Below are positions 1 to 8,744 of a stretch of DNA of 64,000 bases, in pieces. The first letter of the stretch is position 1. Each line of letters starts with the position of its first letter. The notes under the pieces were generated by a model, which was not told the DNA's origin, made no database searches, and saw only the letters and a list, made by a program, of their open reading frames with translations. The position numbers were made by a program, and so were the translations under genes. Origin of the DNA: PSRJ01 sp964438005. Lineage in GTDB: Bacteria > Acidobacteriota > Terriglobia > Bryobacterales > Bryobacteraceae. The stretch spans positions 59,687 to 123,686 of the forward strand of contig CAYTJD010000129.1 in the NCBI GenBank assembly GCA_964438005.1. Direction: 5' to 3'.

Positions 1-182
1 GGCCGCTGCGAAGAAAAGAGCGATTTCTAGCGCGTGCACGGCTATACCTCTGGTTGCAGAGTAGCGAACCGTGTGCCGGGGCGCCACACCCGCGCGGTGA
101 ACGCACAAGTGAAGCGGGCGCAAGCGCCAGCCGTGCTTGGGCCGTCAGCGATGGCACTCGATCTGCTAACACAGGTCGGAAT

Positions 183-1853
183 ATGCTGCGCACCTTGCGG
201 ATCGCCGCCCTCTGCGGAATCTCGCTGCACGCCGCGGAGTTCGCCGATCAACGCATCAGCGAGGTGGTGGGCGCCCCTGCGTCGCTCCAACTGGAAACAC
301 GCGCGGGCGACCTCTTCGATTCGCAGAAACTCAAGCACGACGTGCACACGATCTGGAGTTCCGGGCGGGTCTCCGATGTTCAAGTCGAGGCCGTGCCGGA
401 TGGCGATTCCATCCGCGTAATCTTCCGCCTGAAACGGAAGATGCAGGTACGCGTGCGCAGGATTCGCCTCGATCCTCCAACACCCGGCGTGCGTGTGCAG
501 ATGGAGCCCGGTGTCGCCATGGATTTGCAGGAAGCGCAGCAGGTCGCGGCAGACGTCGCCAAACAACTGGTGAGCTCCGGCTACCCGGACGCAACAGCAG
601 AAGGCCGGCTGATGCCCGCAGGTCCCGGCTCGGCGGACCTGGAGATTCACGTCAAAAAGCAGCGGCCAATCGACGTCGCGCGCGTGACCGTTTCGGGTGA
701 CCTCGGAACCAAACGAAGCGATGTCTACCACGCGCTGCGCGCTACGCGCGCGAAGACGATCCTGCCGGGCTGGCGGGTTTCTCCGGGATACACGCCGGAT
801 GCGGTGCAATCCGACCTCGCCAATCTGCGGTCGTTCTACTATCGTCGCGGGTATTTCGACGCGGACGTGCGCGCCGACTCGGTGGATTTCGCCAATAGCA
901 AGGCGTACGTCGCGTTCGCCGTGGACGCGGGACCACGCTATGGTATCTCCTCGCTGAACGGCCTTCCACTTCGCGATGGATCCAGGAATCCAGGCGATGC
1001 GGTCTGCCGCGAATTGTTCGAGGAGCGGCGCCAGGCCGAGCGCATGGGTGTCTTCGATTTTACGGCCCGCGTGGACATCCACGATGGCGCGGCAAATACA
1101 ACTGTGACACCAGGCCCGGCATACGAGGTGGGCCGCATCGACTTTCGCGGCAATCATCGAGTGCGCGATGTAACGCTGCGACGCATGCTGGTTCTGGATG
1201 AAGGCGCGCCCCTCGACCAGCACCGGTTACGCCAGTCGCTCGCGCGGCTCAACCGCACCGGGTGGTTCGAACCCATAACGGAACGCGACGTCGTCGTGAA
1301 TACGCCGGCCGACTCCCACCGAGCCAACGTGAGTATTTTGCTGAAAGAGAGGAAAACCCGCAGCTGGTATTTGTCGGGGCCGGCCGGACCGATGAGCATC
1401 GGCGGCTCGCTGCGGTTCGCAATCGGGTCGCGGCTGCCGCCGTGGGGACAAGGCCTGCTCGAGCTTTCGACCTATACCGCCTCACTCAACCTCATGCTGT
1501 TGGCGAAACCTCTCGGCACTTTGATTCCCTTTCTACCGAATCGCCGCTTTCTTCAAATTCTGACCATCGAGCGACCCGTGATTCCCGGCCAAACTTTTCT
1601 CTCCGGATTCACGATCGTACCTCAGTGGGGATGGCAGGGTCTGCTGGCGGGTTACGGTGTCTCGCATACACGAAATTTCTTCACGGGATTGCTGCAAAGC
1701 GACCGGGCCTTGGAACCGGACCTCCTGGTGACAGTGGCGCACGAAGGCCATGAAGGAACCATGCGGTGCGAGCCGCCGCGACTGCGATCCGATCGTGTCC
1801 GCCAGTTCGCGGGCGCCGCCGTCAACCTGCTGTTCTCGTTTTCGCCGCTGTAA
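183..1853 (+). CDS. Exported POTRA-repeat protein (BamA/TamA-like, short C-terminal region)
   Basis: The 556-residue product starts with a signal peptide (MLRTLRIAALCGISLHA), which is why the ATG at 183 is preferred over the open frame further upstream. Four or so POTRA-like segments follow, at roughly residues 20-90, 90-165, 165-275 and 305-395; the last contains VGRIDFRGNHRVRDVTLRRM. POTRA repeats bind substrate proteins or partner strands in outer-membrane assembly factors such as BamA and TamA. The remaining ~150 residues are too few for a 16-strand Omp85 barrel, so this is either a periplasmic POTRA protein, a reduced barrel, or a gene that has lost its end. No operon partner is visible. 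The family call is from pattern; the cellular role is inferred. Confidence 0.6.
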   Translation: MLRTLRIAALCGISLHAAEFADQRISEVVGAPASLQLETRAGDLFDSQKLKHDVHTIWSSGRVSDVQVEAVPDGDSIRVIFRLKRKMQVRVRRIRLDPPTPGVRVQMEPGVAMDLQEAQQVAADVAKQLVSSGYPDATAEGRLMPAGPGSADLEIHVKKQRPIDVARVTVSGDLGTKRSDVYHALRATRAKTILPGWRVSPGYTPDAVQSDLANLRSFYYRRGYFDADVRADSVDFANSKAYVAFAVDAGPRYGISSLNGLPLRDGSRNPGDAVCRELFEERRQAERMGVFDFTARVDIHDGAANTTVTPGPAYEVGRIDFRGNHRVRDVTLRRMLVLDEGAPLDQHRLRQSLARLNRTGWFEPITERDVVVNTPADSHRANVSILLKERKTRSWYLSGPAGPMSIGGSLRFAIGSRLPPWGQGLLELSTYTASLNLMLLAKPLGTLIPFLPNRRFLQILTIERPVIPGQTFLSGFTIVPQWGWQGLLAGYGVSHTRNFFTGLLQSDRALEPDLLVTVAHEGHEGTMRCEPPRLRSDRVRQFAGAAVNLLFSFSPL

Positions 1854-1916
1854 CCACACGCGCGCTCGTCTGTTGCTCCGCCTAACCCGGCCGTGATACT
1901 TTCGTTCCACCGGCCC

Positions 1917-3635
1917 ATGAAACTTGCCTTGTTCGCGTTCACCGCCCTTGCTGGCGCCGCGCAGTCCAGCTTCATCCCCGTCACTGACGCCATGCTGCAA
2001 AAGCCCGATCCGGCCGACTGGCTGATGTGGCGCCGCACGCTCGATAGCTGGGGCTACAGCCCGCTCAACCAGATCAACCGCGGCAACGTTGCGCAGTTGA
2101 AAATGATCTGGACGCGCGGCATTGGGCCCGGTGTGCAAGAAGCCACGCCGCTCGTGTATCGCGGCATTGTGTACCTGCCGAATCCGAGCGACCTGGTGCA
2201 GGCCATCAATGGCGCCTCCGGCGAACTGATCTGGGAATACAAGCGCAACCTGCCCGACGACGTCACCAGGCACCTGTTGGTGCCGAGCATCAACCGGAAC
2301 ATCGCCATCTACGGAGACCTCATCATCGATACCAGCGTCGACGACTTCGTCTATGCGCTCGACGCCAAGACCGGCAAGTTGGCGTGGGAGAACCGCATCG
2401 TCGATTACCGCGAGGATTCGGCGCAGGAAACTTCGGGGCCGATTATCGCAGATGGCAAGATCATCTCCGGCCGCGGCTGCGAATTCAAAGCGATGCCGAA
2501 CGGCTGCATCATCACCGCGCACGACGGCAAGACTGGAAAAGAGCTTTGGCGCACTCGCACCATTCCCAGGCCCGGCGAGCCGGGCGACGAGACGTGGGGC
2601 AATGTTCCCGACAAGAATCGGCGCCACGTCGGCACCTGGATGGTGCCCAGCTTCGATCCCGAGTTGAAGCTCATCTATATCGGGACGTCGGTTACTTCGC
2701 CGGCGCCCAAGTTCTGGCTCGCCGGTAACGACAAGACATACCTCTATCACAACTCCACGCTGGCGCTGCATCTCGACACCGGCAAAATGGCCTGGTATTA
2801 CCAGCACGTCGTCGATCATTGGGACTTCGATCATCCCTTCGAGCGTTTGCTGATCGACACCTCGGTGAATCCCGATCCCGCGCAGGTAACCTGGATCAAT
2901 CCACGGTTGAAGCCCGGCGAACGGCGCAAGGTGGTGACCGGCATCCCCGGCAAGACCGGCATCGTTTACACGCTCGACCGGCAGACGGGCGAATTTCTGT
3001 GGGCGCGGCCGACGGTCCGGCAAAATGTGGTCGCGAAGATCGACGGCGCCACCGGAAAGGTGACGGTCAATCCCGAAACCGTATTCAACAAGGTGGGTGA
3101 CACGGTCTTCGTCTGCCCCACGGCCAACGGCGGCAAAGATTTTCCGGCGGGCGCGTACAGCCCCGTCACGCACACCATGTATTACCCGCTCCAAAACACC
3201 TGCGGCAACATCACCGCGCTTCCCGAGCAGCCGTGGACCACGTCGCCCTACGACATCCGCTGGAAGACCCAGATCACGCCCGGCACCGACAAGGTGGGCA
3301 CTCTGCAGGCGATCAACGTCGAGACCGGGCGCCTCGCGTGGAAGCATGAGCGCCGCGCCGGCATGATGTCGCTGGTTGCCACCGGAGGCGGCTTGATTTT
3401 CGGCGGCGACACCAACGGCCACTTCCTGGCTTTCGACCAGGACACGGGCAAGGTTCTCTGGGAAGTGAATCTCGGCTCGCCGGTGACGGGCTATCCGATC
3501 ACGTACACGGCGAACGGCAAACAGTATGTTGCCGTGAGCACCGGCAATTCGCTGGTCAGCTCGGGGTTAAACACTCTGCTGCCGGAACTGCACCCGAGCA
3601 ACGCCAGCAACATGTTTGTCTTCGCCCTGCCGTAA
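1917..3635 (+). CDS. Exported PQQ-dependent dehydrogenase (no haem domain)
   Basis: A 572-aa quinoprotein dehydrogenase-like protein. The start at 1917 gives a clean signal peptide (MKLALFAFTALAGAAQ). The mature part begins with the FIPVTDAML...DWLMWRRTLDSWGYSPLNQI entry typical of the PQQ alcohol/glucose dehydrogenase propeller. It continues with repeated propeller W-motif stretches such as GELIWEYKR, GKLAWENRI, GKELWRTRT and GKVLWEVNL. Such enzymes oxidise alcohols or sugars in the periplasm and pass electrons to quinone or cytochrome c. There is no CxxCH motif, unlike the paralogue at 6345-8483, so an external electron acceptor is expected. The substrate cannot be told from sequence. The next gene (DUF711) starts 13 bp downstream and is probably co-transcribed. 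Confidence 0.85.
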   Translation: MKLALFAFTALAGAAQSSFIPVTDAMLQKPDPADWLMWRRTLDSWGYSPLNQINRGNVAQLKMIWTRGIGPGVQEATPLVYRGIVYLPNPSDLVQAINGASGELIWEYKRNLPDDVTRHLLVPSINRNIAIYGDLIIDTSVDDFVYALDAKTGKLAWENRIVDYREDSAQETSGPIIADGKIISGRGCEFKAMPNGCIITAHDGKTGKELWRTRTIPRPGEPGDETWGNVPDKNRRHVGTWMVPSFDPELKLIYIGTSVTSPAPKFWLAGNDKTYLYHNSTLALHLDTGKMAWYYQHVVDHWDFDHPFERLLIDTSVNPDPAQVTWINPRLKPGERRKVVTGIPGKTGIVYTLDRQTGEFLWARPTVRQNVVAKIDGATGKVTVNPETVFNKVGDTVFVCPTANGGKDFPAGAYSPVTHTMYYPLQNTCGNITALPEQPWTTSPYDIRWKTQITPGTDKVGTLQAINVETGRLAWKHERRAGMMSLVATGGGLIFGGDTNGHFLAFDQDTGKVLWEVNLGSPVTGYPITYTANGKQYVAVSTGNSLVSSGLNTLLPELHPSNASNMFVFALP

Positions 3636-3648
3636 GATGAGGAGAGCG

Positions 3649-4863
3649 ATGCGCAATGCGCTGCTAGTCGCGTTCGGGCTGGCTGCGGCCGTGGTCGCGG
3701 CCGACAGCAAACCGAAAGTTCGCGCCATCACCGCCTTCGTCCGCATCGACGCGCAGAACTACGAAGCGCGGGTCCGCGAGGCAGCGCAGTTTCTGAACGC
3801 CGCACGCGACGATTACCGCGCCGCCGGATTCGATGTCGAGACCATCCGCGTCGCCACGCAACCAGTGGCAGAGTACATCAAAGGCATGCCGCGTGCCGAG
3901 GCGGTTGCGTTTGTGCGGAAGTACGGAGAACTGGCCCAGAAGCTCGGTGCGACGGCGAATCTGGGCGCGCTGCTCGTGGATGAGAATGAAAGTCGCGAGG
4001 CCGTCGACGCCGCCATCGAGGTGCTCGCCTCAACCAAGATTAACGGCAGCCTGATCATTGCTTCCGAAAACGGCATCCGCTGGAAGTCGGTGCGCGAAGC
4101 GGCGCGTGTCATCAAAGCGGTGGCGGCTCAGAGCTCCAACGGCGGCGGCAATTTCAATTTCGCGGCTACGGCAATGGTGAAACCGTACGGGCCGTTTTAC
4201 CCCGGTTCGTATCACACGGGCGCCGGCAAAACTTTTTCGGTTGGGTTGGAAAGCGCCAACGTCGTCGCCGAAGTGTTCGCGCAGACCCACGATGCCGGCG
4301 CGGCACAAGCTCGGCTCTCGGAGGCCTTATCCAGGTATTTGAAGCCTGCGGAGGCGGCGGCGCGGCGGATCGCAGCCAAGAGCGGATGGACGTACGCCGG
4401 AATCGATCCGACGCCGGCGCCGCTCGGCGATGTGTCGATCGGGAGCGCGATCGAATCCTTCACCGGCGGGCCGTTCGGCTCCGGCGGCACCATGACGGCC
4501 GCGGCCATCATCACGCGTGCCGTGCAATCCATAGCCGTCCAGCAGGTCGGTTACTCCGGCCTGATGGTCCCGGTGTTAGAGGACAACGTTCTGGCGCGCC
4601 GCTGGGCCGAAGGCACGTTCAATATCGATTCGCTGCTCGCGTATTCGGCGGTGTGCGCGGGCGGACTGGATACAGTGCCGCTGCCGGGCGATGTTACCGA
4701 AGAGCAGATCGCGCGTATCCTCGGCGACGTGGCCTCGCTGGCCTACAAATGGCGCAAACCGCTGGCGGCGCGCCTGGTGCCCGCGCCCGGCAAGAAGCCT
4801 GGCGACCGGACAGCATTCGAGGATTCGCGAATGGCCAACACGATTGTGCAGCGCATCAAGTAG
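3649..4863 (+). CDS. Exported DUF711 (UPF0210) family protein
   Basis: A 404-aa protein. The start at 3649 is chosen because GGAGAG lies just upstream and the product then begins with a signal peptide (MRNALLVAFGLAAAVVAA). The body matches the DUF711/UPF0210 family: FTGGPFGSGGTMTAAAIIT, the VGYSGLMVPVLED segment, and the hallmark LLAYSAVCAGGLDTVPLPGD. The family has no firmly established reaction and is usually described as cytoplasmic, so the signal peptide is notable. It lies 13 bp after the PQQ dehydrogenase and is followed within 12 bp by a TonB-C-domain protein. That spacing suggests a three-gene unit for a periplasmic process. Confidence 0.8.
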   Translation: MRNALLVAFGLAAAVVAADSKPKVRAITAFVRIDAQNYEARVREAAQFLNAARDDYRAAGFDVETIRVATQPVAEYIKGMPRAEAVAFVRKYGELAQKLGATANLGALLVDENESREAVDAAIEVLASTKINGSLIIASENGIRWKSVREAARVIKAVAAQSSNGGGNFNFAATAMVKPYGPFYPGSYHTGAGKTFSVGLESANVVAEVFAQTHDAGAAQARLSEALSRYLKPAEAAARRIAAKSGWTYAGIDPTPAPLGDVSIGSAIESFTGGPFGSGGTMTAAAIITRAVQSIAVQQVGYSGLMVPVLEDNVLARRWAEGTFNIDSLLAYSAVCAGGLDTVPLPGDVTEEQIARILGDVASLAYKWRKPLAARLVPAPGKKPGDRTAFEDSRMANTIVQRIK

Positions 4864-4875
4864 TGGAGGAATGCC

Positions 4876-5562
4876 ATGGCGCGCAGTCATTTCCCGGGTT
4901 GCTGCCTCATCGCCGCGGTGATTGCCCTCCCGGCTTACGGCCAACCCACCGACGCTCCGGGCGTCACGGTTCTGCTGAACGGCTCCTCCATCCTGCATCG
5001 CACACCGGTTCCGTATCCGAAGGGCGCGCACGACAAAAGTATCCAGGGGACCGTGATTGTGGAAGCCACGTTGGACGGCACCGGCAATGTCGTGGCCGCC
5101 CGCGTTCTCAGCGGTCCGGAAGAACTACGGCGCGCGGCGCTGGAATCCGTACTGTTGTGGCACTTCGCGCAGGACGCCGCCAATTCCGTGCGGGCGGTGC
5201 AGATCCGGTTCGACCTGCCGCCGCTAACGAGCCGCGCGCCTGCGCCCGATTTTTTTCCGTCGCTAATTGTGTTGCAGCGCTACCCGGCTGGTCCGTTGGA
5301 TCTGCCGCTGCGGCACATCGAAATTCTGGGCCTGCCCGAAGAAGCGCGCAAGCAGCTCGCTGCGCGTCTGCCGGTTCATGAGGGCGACATCCTGACCCCA
5401 GATCTGGCGGATGCCACGGGACAGGCAGTGCGCACTTTTGACGAGCATCTGAATCTGGGTTTCCGGCGTGATCCGAACGGAGATGCTCTGCTCGAAATCC
5501 TAGCGCCCGGGTACCGAGGGCCGCTGCCAGCCGTCTACGCACCAGCAGGCGTGCCGCGCTAG
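4876..5562 (+). CDS. Exported protein with TonB C-terminal-like domain
   Basis: A 228-aa protein with a GGAGGA ribosome-binding site 5 bp before the ATG and an N-terminal signal segment (ARSHFPGCCLIAAVIALPAYG). Residues about 35-110 match the TonB-C fold seen in many Acidobacteriota proteins: the pattern VPYPKGAHDKSIQGTVIVEA, then DGTGNVVAARVLSG, then LRRAALESVLLWHF. The proline-rich periplasmic linker of a true TonB is absent, so it is more likely a periplasmic accessory protein than a full energy transducer. It closes the unit begun by the PQQ dehydrogenase and converges on the next gene with one base between the stop codons. The C-terminal half is not recognised. Confidence 0.65.
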   Translation: MARSHFPGCCLIAAVIALPAYGQPTDAPGVTVLLNGSSILHRTPVPYPKGAHDKSIQGTVIVEATLDGTGNVVAARVLSGPEELRRAALESVLLWHFAQDAANSVRAVQIRFDLPPLTSRAPAPDFFPSLIVLQRYPAGPLDLPLRHIEILGLPEEARKQLAARLPVHEGDILTPDLADATGQAVRTFDEHLNLGFRRDPNGDALLEILAPGYRGPLPAVYAPAGVPR

Positions 5563-5563
5563 C

Positions 5564-6325
5564 CTACTTGCCGACTAAGTGCCCGATATCTTTGTTGTTC
5601 TCGCCGCAGACGTATTCGATTAGTTCGTCGTCGGCTTGCAGAACGACCGGCAGCGTGACGGTCCACGGCCTGGTGTAGGCTTTCGGATCGTCGATCGTGA
5701 TCTTGAGGTCCATGTGGCCGAGGTCGCGGCGCTCAAAGCGCTCGGTGACGTGCAGCGCGTCGGTGGCAGGCTTGCCCCAGTTGTCGATCCACCCCTGGTT
5801 GTTGAAGCCGGCGGTTTCCACCACCAGACCCGTCTTTTCCCAGCGGCCGACGGAATAACCCATCCACGTGGGCTGCGCGTCTTTCGGAATCTCCCGCCTG
5901 TCGGTAAAAATCTGTCGGAACGAGTGCACGGCTTCGTACAGAATGACGGTCAGGCTCGGCGTCGTGAAAATCTTGAACGGATACGGCACGGCGTCGGACC
6001 GCGGCACGCCGCCGGGAATGCAATAACCGGTCGGGTCCTCCTTACTTTCGTTTTCGCGTCGATGCTTGTAGACCGTCTCCGCCCAGGGTTGAAACGGCAC
6101 TTCGGCGGGTTTGAGATCTTTGGCGATGTCGCCGATGTAGATGCCGTTCACCTGCCATAGCCCGGCGACGTCGGCGTTGCCCTCCTTGGTATGCGGGGCA
6201 GGGGTGGAGAGGTCCGGCTTGCCGTCGGCGGCGCGCGGAATGCCGGGCGTGCGCTGGTTCACCCACTGTGCAGGGAGCGGCAGGTACAGCGCCAGCGTCG
6301 CAAGCGCCAGCAGCGTCTTCGTCAT
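5564..6325 (-). CDS. Secreted protein of unknown function next to haem-PQQ dehydrogenase
   Basis: A 253-aa product beginning with a signal peptide (MTKTLLALATLALYLPLPAQ). The open frame extends further upstream, but this start sits 19 bp after the haem-PQQ dehydrogenase stop, as in a normal operon. Recognisable features are VAGLWQVNGIYIGDIAKDLK, a DPTGYCIPGGVPR segment and TGLVVETAGFNNQGWIDNWG. I recall such exported proteins near PQQ dehydrogenases in Acidobacteriota, but no reaction is assigned. Its position as second gene after the dehydrogenase suggests an accessory or substrate-linked role. No strong Shine-Dalgarno sequence is seen. Confidence 0.6.
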   Translation of the reverse strand: MTKTLLALATLALYLPLPAQWVNQRTPGIPRAADGKPDLSTPAPHTKEGNADVAGLWQVNGIYIGDIAKDLKPAEVPFQPWAETVYKHRRENESKEDPTGYCIPGGVPRSDAVPYPFKIFTTPSLTVILYEAVHSFRQIFTDRREIPKDAQPTWMGYSVGRWEKTGLVVETAGFNNQGWIDNWGKPATDALHVTERFERRDLGHMDLKITIDDPKAYTRPWTVTLPVVLQADDELIEYVCGENNKDIGHLVGK

Positions 6326-6344
6326 GGACGCAGTATACACCGCG

Positions 6345-8483
6345 CTATGGCAGCGCAAAAATGTAGAGCGCGTTGCCGGTGGTCGGATAGTGCAGGTCGT
6401 AAGCGACCACCGACGGAACGCCGCGCGGGCTGCCGCCGCCGTTGGCCGTGGTGACAGCAACGTATTGTTTGCCGCCGGCGGTGAACGTCAGCGGGAAACC
6501 CTGCACGGCAGCGGGCAGGCGGGTCTCCCAGAGAATCTTGCCCGTGTTGACGTCGAAGGCCCGAAACATACGGTCGAGGTCGCCCGCAAAGGCGATGCCG
6601 CCTGCAGTGGAAATGACCCCTGTGAGGAACGGCGCGCGCTGCTCGTATTTCCAGAGTTCGCGCATCGTGCGGACGTCGTACGCCGCCAGTTTGCCGACAT
6701 TGCCGTTGGTGCCGGGCATCTCGAAGAAACGGCGCAGCGCGCCGTTGCCGCTGCCGCCGCCGGCAACTTTATCGACTGCCTGGCCATTCATCTCGAGACA
6801 AGTCTGGCTGAGTGGAATGATGAGGCGGTTGCCCGGAGGATAGTACGTCATCGACGGCCAGTTCTTGCCGCCCTCCGTCGAAGGGCAGGCCGTGACCCAC
6901 TCGCCCAAGCGCTGCTCGACGATGTCGTTGCGGTAGTGCGGCTCTCCGGTCTTCGGATCGATGGAATCGTAGACGTTTTGGTAGACCATTTCCCTGTGGC
7001 CAAGATATTTACCGCTCTGACGATCGAGCTTCCACAAAATCCCCGTCTTGCCGGCGCTGAAGACGAGCCGCTGGCCTTGGTCGTCCACCAGGACGCGCTC
7101 GAACACTTCGTCGAGGTCGAGCGTCTCGCCGGGCACGTAGCTGTGATACCAGGACAACTTGCCGGAGTCGGCATTTAGCGCCAGCGTGGAGTTGGAATAC
7201 AAGGTGGCGCCGTTGCCACTGCCGCGGCTGACGCGCATCCACGGCTTGGCTTGCGCGGTGCCCCAATAGGTGAGGTTCAACTCCGGGTCGTAGCTGCCGG
7301 TGATCCAGCTCTCGGTCCCGGCGCGGAATGTATTCGAGAGACTGCCCCAGGTGTCGCCGCCCGGCTCTCCTTCGAGCGCCACCGTGCGAAAGCGCCAGGC
7401 CTCCTTGCCGGTCTTGGCATCGTAAGCGCTGATAAAACATTTCTCTTCGCGGTACGCGGCGCAGGAATCGCGGCCGAGACCTTCAATGACGCGGCCGTTC
7501 ACCACGATGGGGCCGCTGGTCTCCGCGTACTCGCCCTTGGAGCGGTCGCCGATGGTGGTGTCCCAGACCACCTTGCCGGTGCGCGCGTCGAAGGCGATCA
7601 GGTGCGCCTCGGAAGTGGCCACGAAAACTTTGTCGTCGTAGATGGCGATGCCGCGCATGGCGGGCGCGGTGGGGTTCGAACCGTAGCGGTTCTCCCAGAT
7701 CAAGTCGCCGCTCTTGGCATCGAGGGCCTGCAGCACCTGGCCGGCATTGTTTACATACATCACTCCGTTGTGCACGATGGGTGCGGGCTGGTTGCCGTTG
7801 CTGGCTCCCTCCTGCATCGACCAGCTCCACACGAGATGAAGCTGATTGACGTTCTGTCCTGTGATCTGACTTAGCGGACTGAAGTAAGTTGCTTTGTAGT
7901 CGCGGCGAATCATGAGCCATTCGCCGGGATCGGGATTGCGCAGCATGGCGTCGGTGACCGGAATGTAGTTCTTGACCGTGCCCGCGACGGTAATGCCGCG
8001 CGGCGCCTGGCGGGCCTGGCCCCCCGCCCGGCCTTCCGGAGCCGCGGGAGGCAGAGCTGCGCCGGGCTGCAGGTAGGCCGCACGCTCACCGGAAGCAGCG
8101 GCGCGGATCGCAACAGTCGAATCCGCTGCGAGTGCACGATCGCCGGGGCGCGCGCTGTTGGCGTCGAGGAGGAACGCTGCGAGACTCACGTAGGTCTGAT
8201 CAGAAAGCGAGCTGCCGCCGCCGGGAGGCATGGTGGCACGCATGAAATTGATGAGCTCGGCTGCCGTTCTGTCACCCCATTGATTCATGAAGGTAGTGCC
8301 GGCAAGTTGCGGGCCTTCTCGTCCGGAAAGATCGGCCGCGTGGCACGATGCGCAATTGGTCTGATAGGCGGCGCGGCCGGCGGCGGCTTGCGCGGCGGTG
8401 TACGGTCCCGCGCCCCGCTGCTGCGCGACTATGATCACGGCGCACACGGCAAGAGCCGCGGCCAGCGCAATTCGAATTCTCAC
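6345..8483 (-). CDS. Haem-containing PQQ-dependent dehydrogenase
   Basis: A 712-aa quinohaemoprotein. The start is a GTG at 8483, preceded by GAGGGG and giving a signal anchor (RIRIALAAALAVCAVIIVA). The cytochrome c module is N-terminal, with C44-A-S-C47-H48 as the haem site and M85 in ATMPPGGG as the likely sixth ligand. A low-complexity Ala/Gly/Pro linker leads to the PQQ propeller from about residue 150 (YIPVTDAMLRNPDPGEWLMI, then repeated GxxxW motifs ending GKILWETRL). Electrons from the PQQ site would pass through the attached haem. The domain order differs from classic quinohaemoprotein alcohol dehydrogenases, where the cytochrome is C-terminal. The downstream gene is the secreted protein at 5564-6325. 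Confidence 0.85.
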   Translation of the reverse strand: MRIRIALAAALAVCAVIIVAQQRGAGPYTAAQAAAGRAAYQTNCASCHAADLSGREGPQLAGTTFMNQWGDRTAAELINFMRATMPPGGGSSLSDQTYVSLAAFLLDANSARPGDRALAADSTVAIRAAASGERAAYLQPGAALPPAAPEGRAGGQARQAPRGITVAGTVKNYIPVTDAMLRNPDPGEWLMIRRDYKATYFSPLSQITGQNVNQLHLVWSWSMQEGASNGNQPAPIVHNGVMYVNNAGQVLQALDAKSGDLIWENRYGSNPTAPAMRGIAIYDDKVFVATSEAHLIAFDARTGKVVWDTTIGDRSKGEYAETSGPIVVNGRVIEGLGRDSCAAYREEKCFISAYDAKTGKEAWRFRTVALEGEPGGDTWGSLSNTFRAGTESWITGSYDPELNLTYWGTAQAKPWMRVSRGSGNGATLYSNSTLALNADSGKLSWYHSYVPGETLDLDEVFERVLVDDQGQRLVFSAGKTGILWKLDRQSGKYLGHREMVYQNVYDSIDPKTGEPHYRNDIVEQRLGEWVTACPSTEGGKNWPSMTYYPPGNRLIIPLSQTCLEMNGQAVDKVAGGGSGNGALRRFFEMPGTNGNVGKLAAYDVRTMRELWKYEQRAPFLTGVISTAGGIAFAGDLDRMFRAFDVNTGKILWETRLPAAVQGFPLTFTAGGKQYVAVTTANGGGSPRGVPSVVAYDLHYPTTGNALYIFALP

Positions 8484-8744
8484 TATGATCCCCCTCGCCG
8501 CGAGTTTACACCATTGGGCACGGTCCGGAGGGAGAGACATTACGGCTTGAAGCAACGCTTGTCGGGCGGCAAAAACGTTCGCAACCTTACTGCTGAACAG
8601 CTGATATGACCCTAGACGAAACCTGAGCGGCGCGATCAGGTGATCGAAACGAATCGCCAAATTTCTTGTGACTCCAGATCCGAGGCTGTCGCAAAAAGGC
8701 GGGACAGAAGCGTCTTCGAAAGCAGGAGGGCATTTTTCAAAGTC
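8484..8744. other. Divergent intergenic region
   Basis: This 261-bp stretch separates two genes transcribed away from each other, so it should hold both promoters. The minus-strand gene has a clear GAGGGG ribosome-binding site just before its GTG. On the plus strand AGGAGG at 8723-8728 lies about 16 bp before the ATG, longer than usual. I see no further gene or convincing repeat. Confidence 0.4.

Noticed and set aside
1..30. Frame 1 reads nine codons and a stop (TAG at 28-30), possibly the end of an upstream gene
   Set aside because: Nine codons cannot be told from chance, so no partial gene is listed.
1533..3422. A 629-codon ORF on the minus strand opposite the PQQ dehydrogenase
   Set aside because: It is a shadow of a gene with clear homology on the other strand; high GC content keeps such frames open. 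Similar long shadows occur at 19938-21353, 31512-33488 and 39235-40551.
4876..5562. A true TonB protein
   Set aside because: It lacks the proline-rich spacer, and the TonB-C-like domain lies near the N-terminus instead of at the end.
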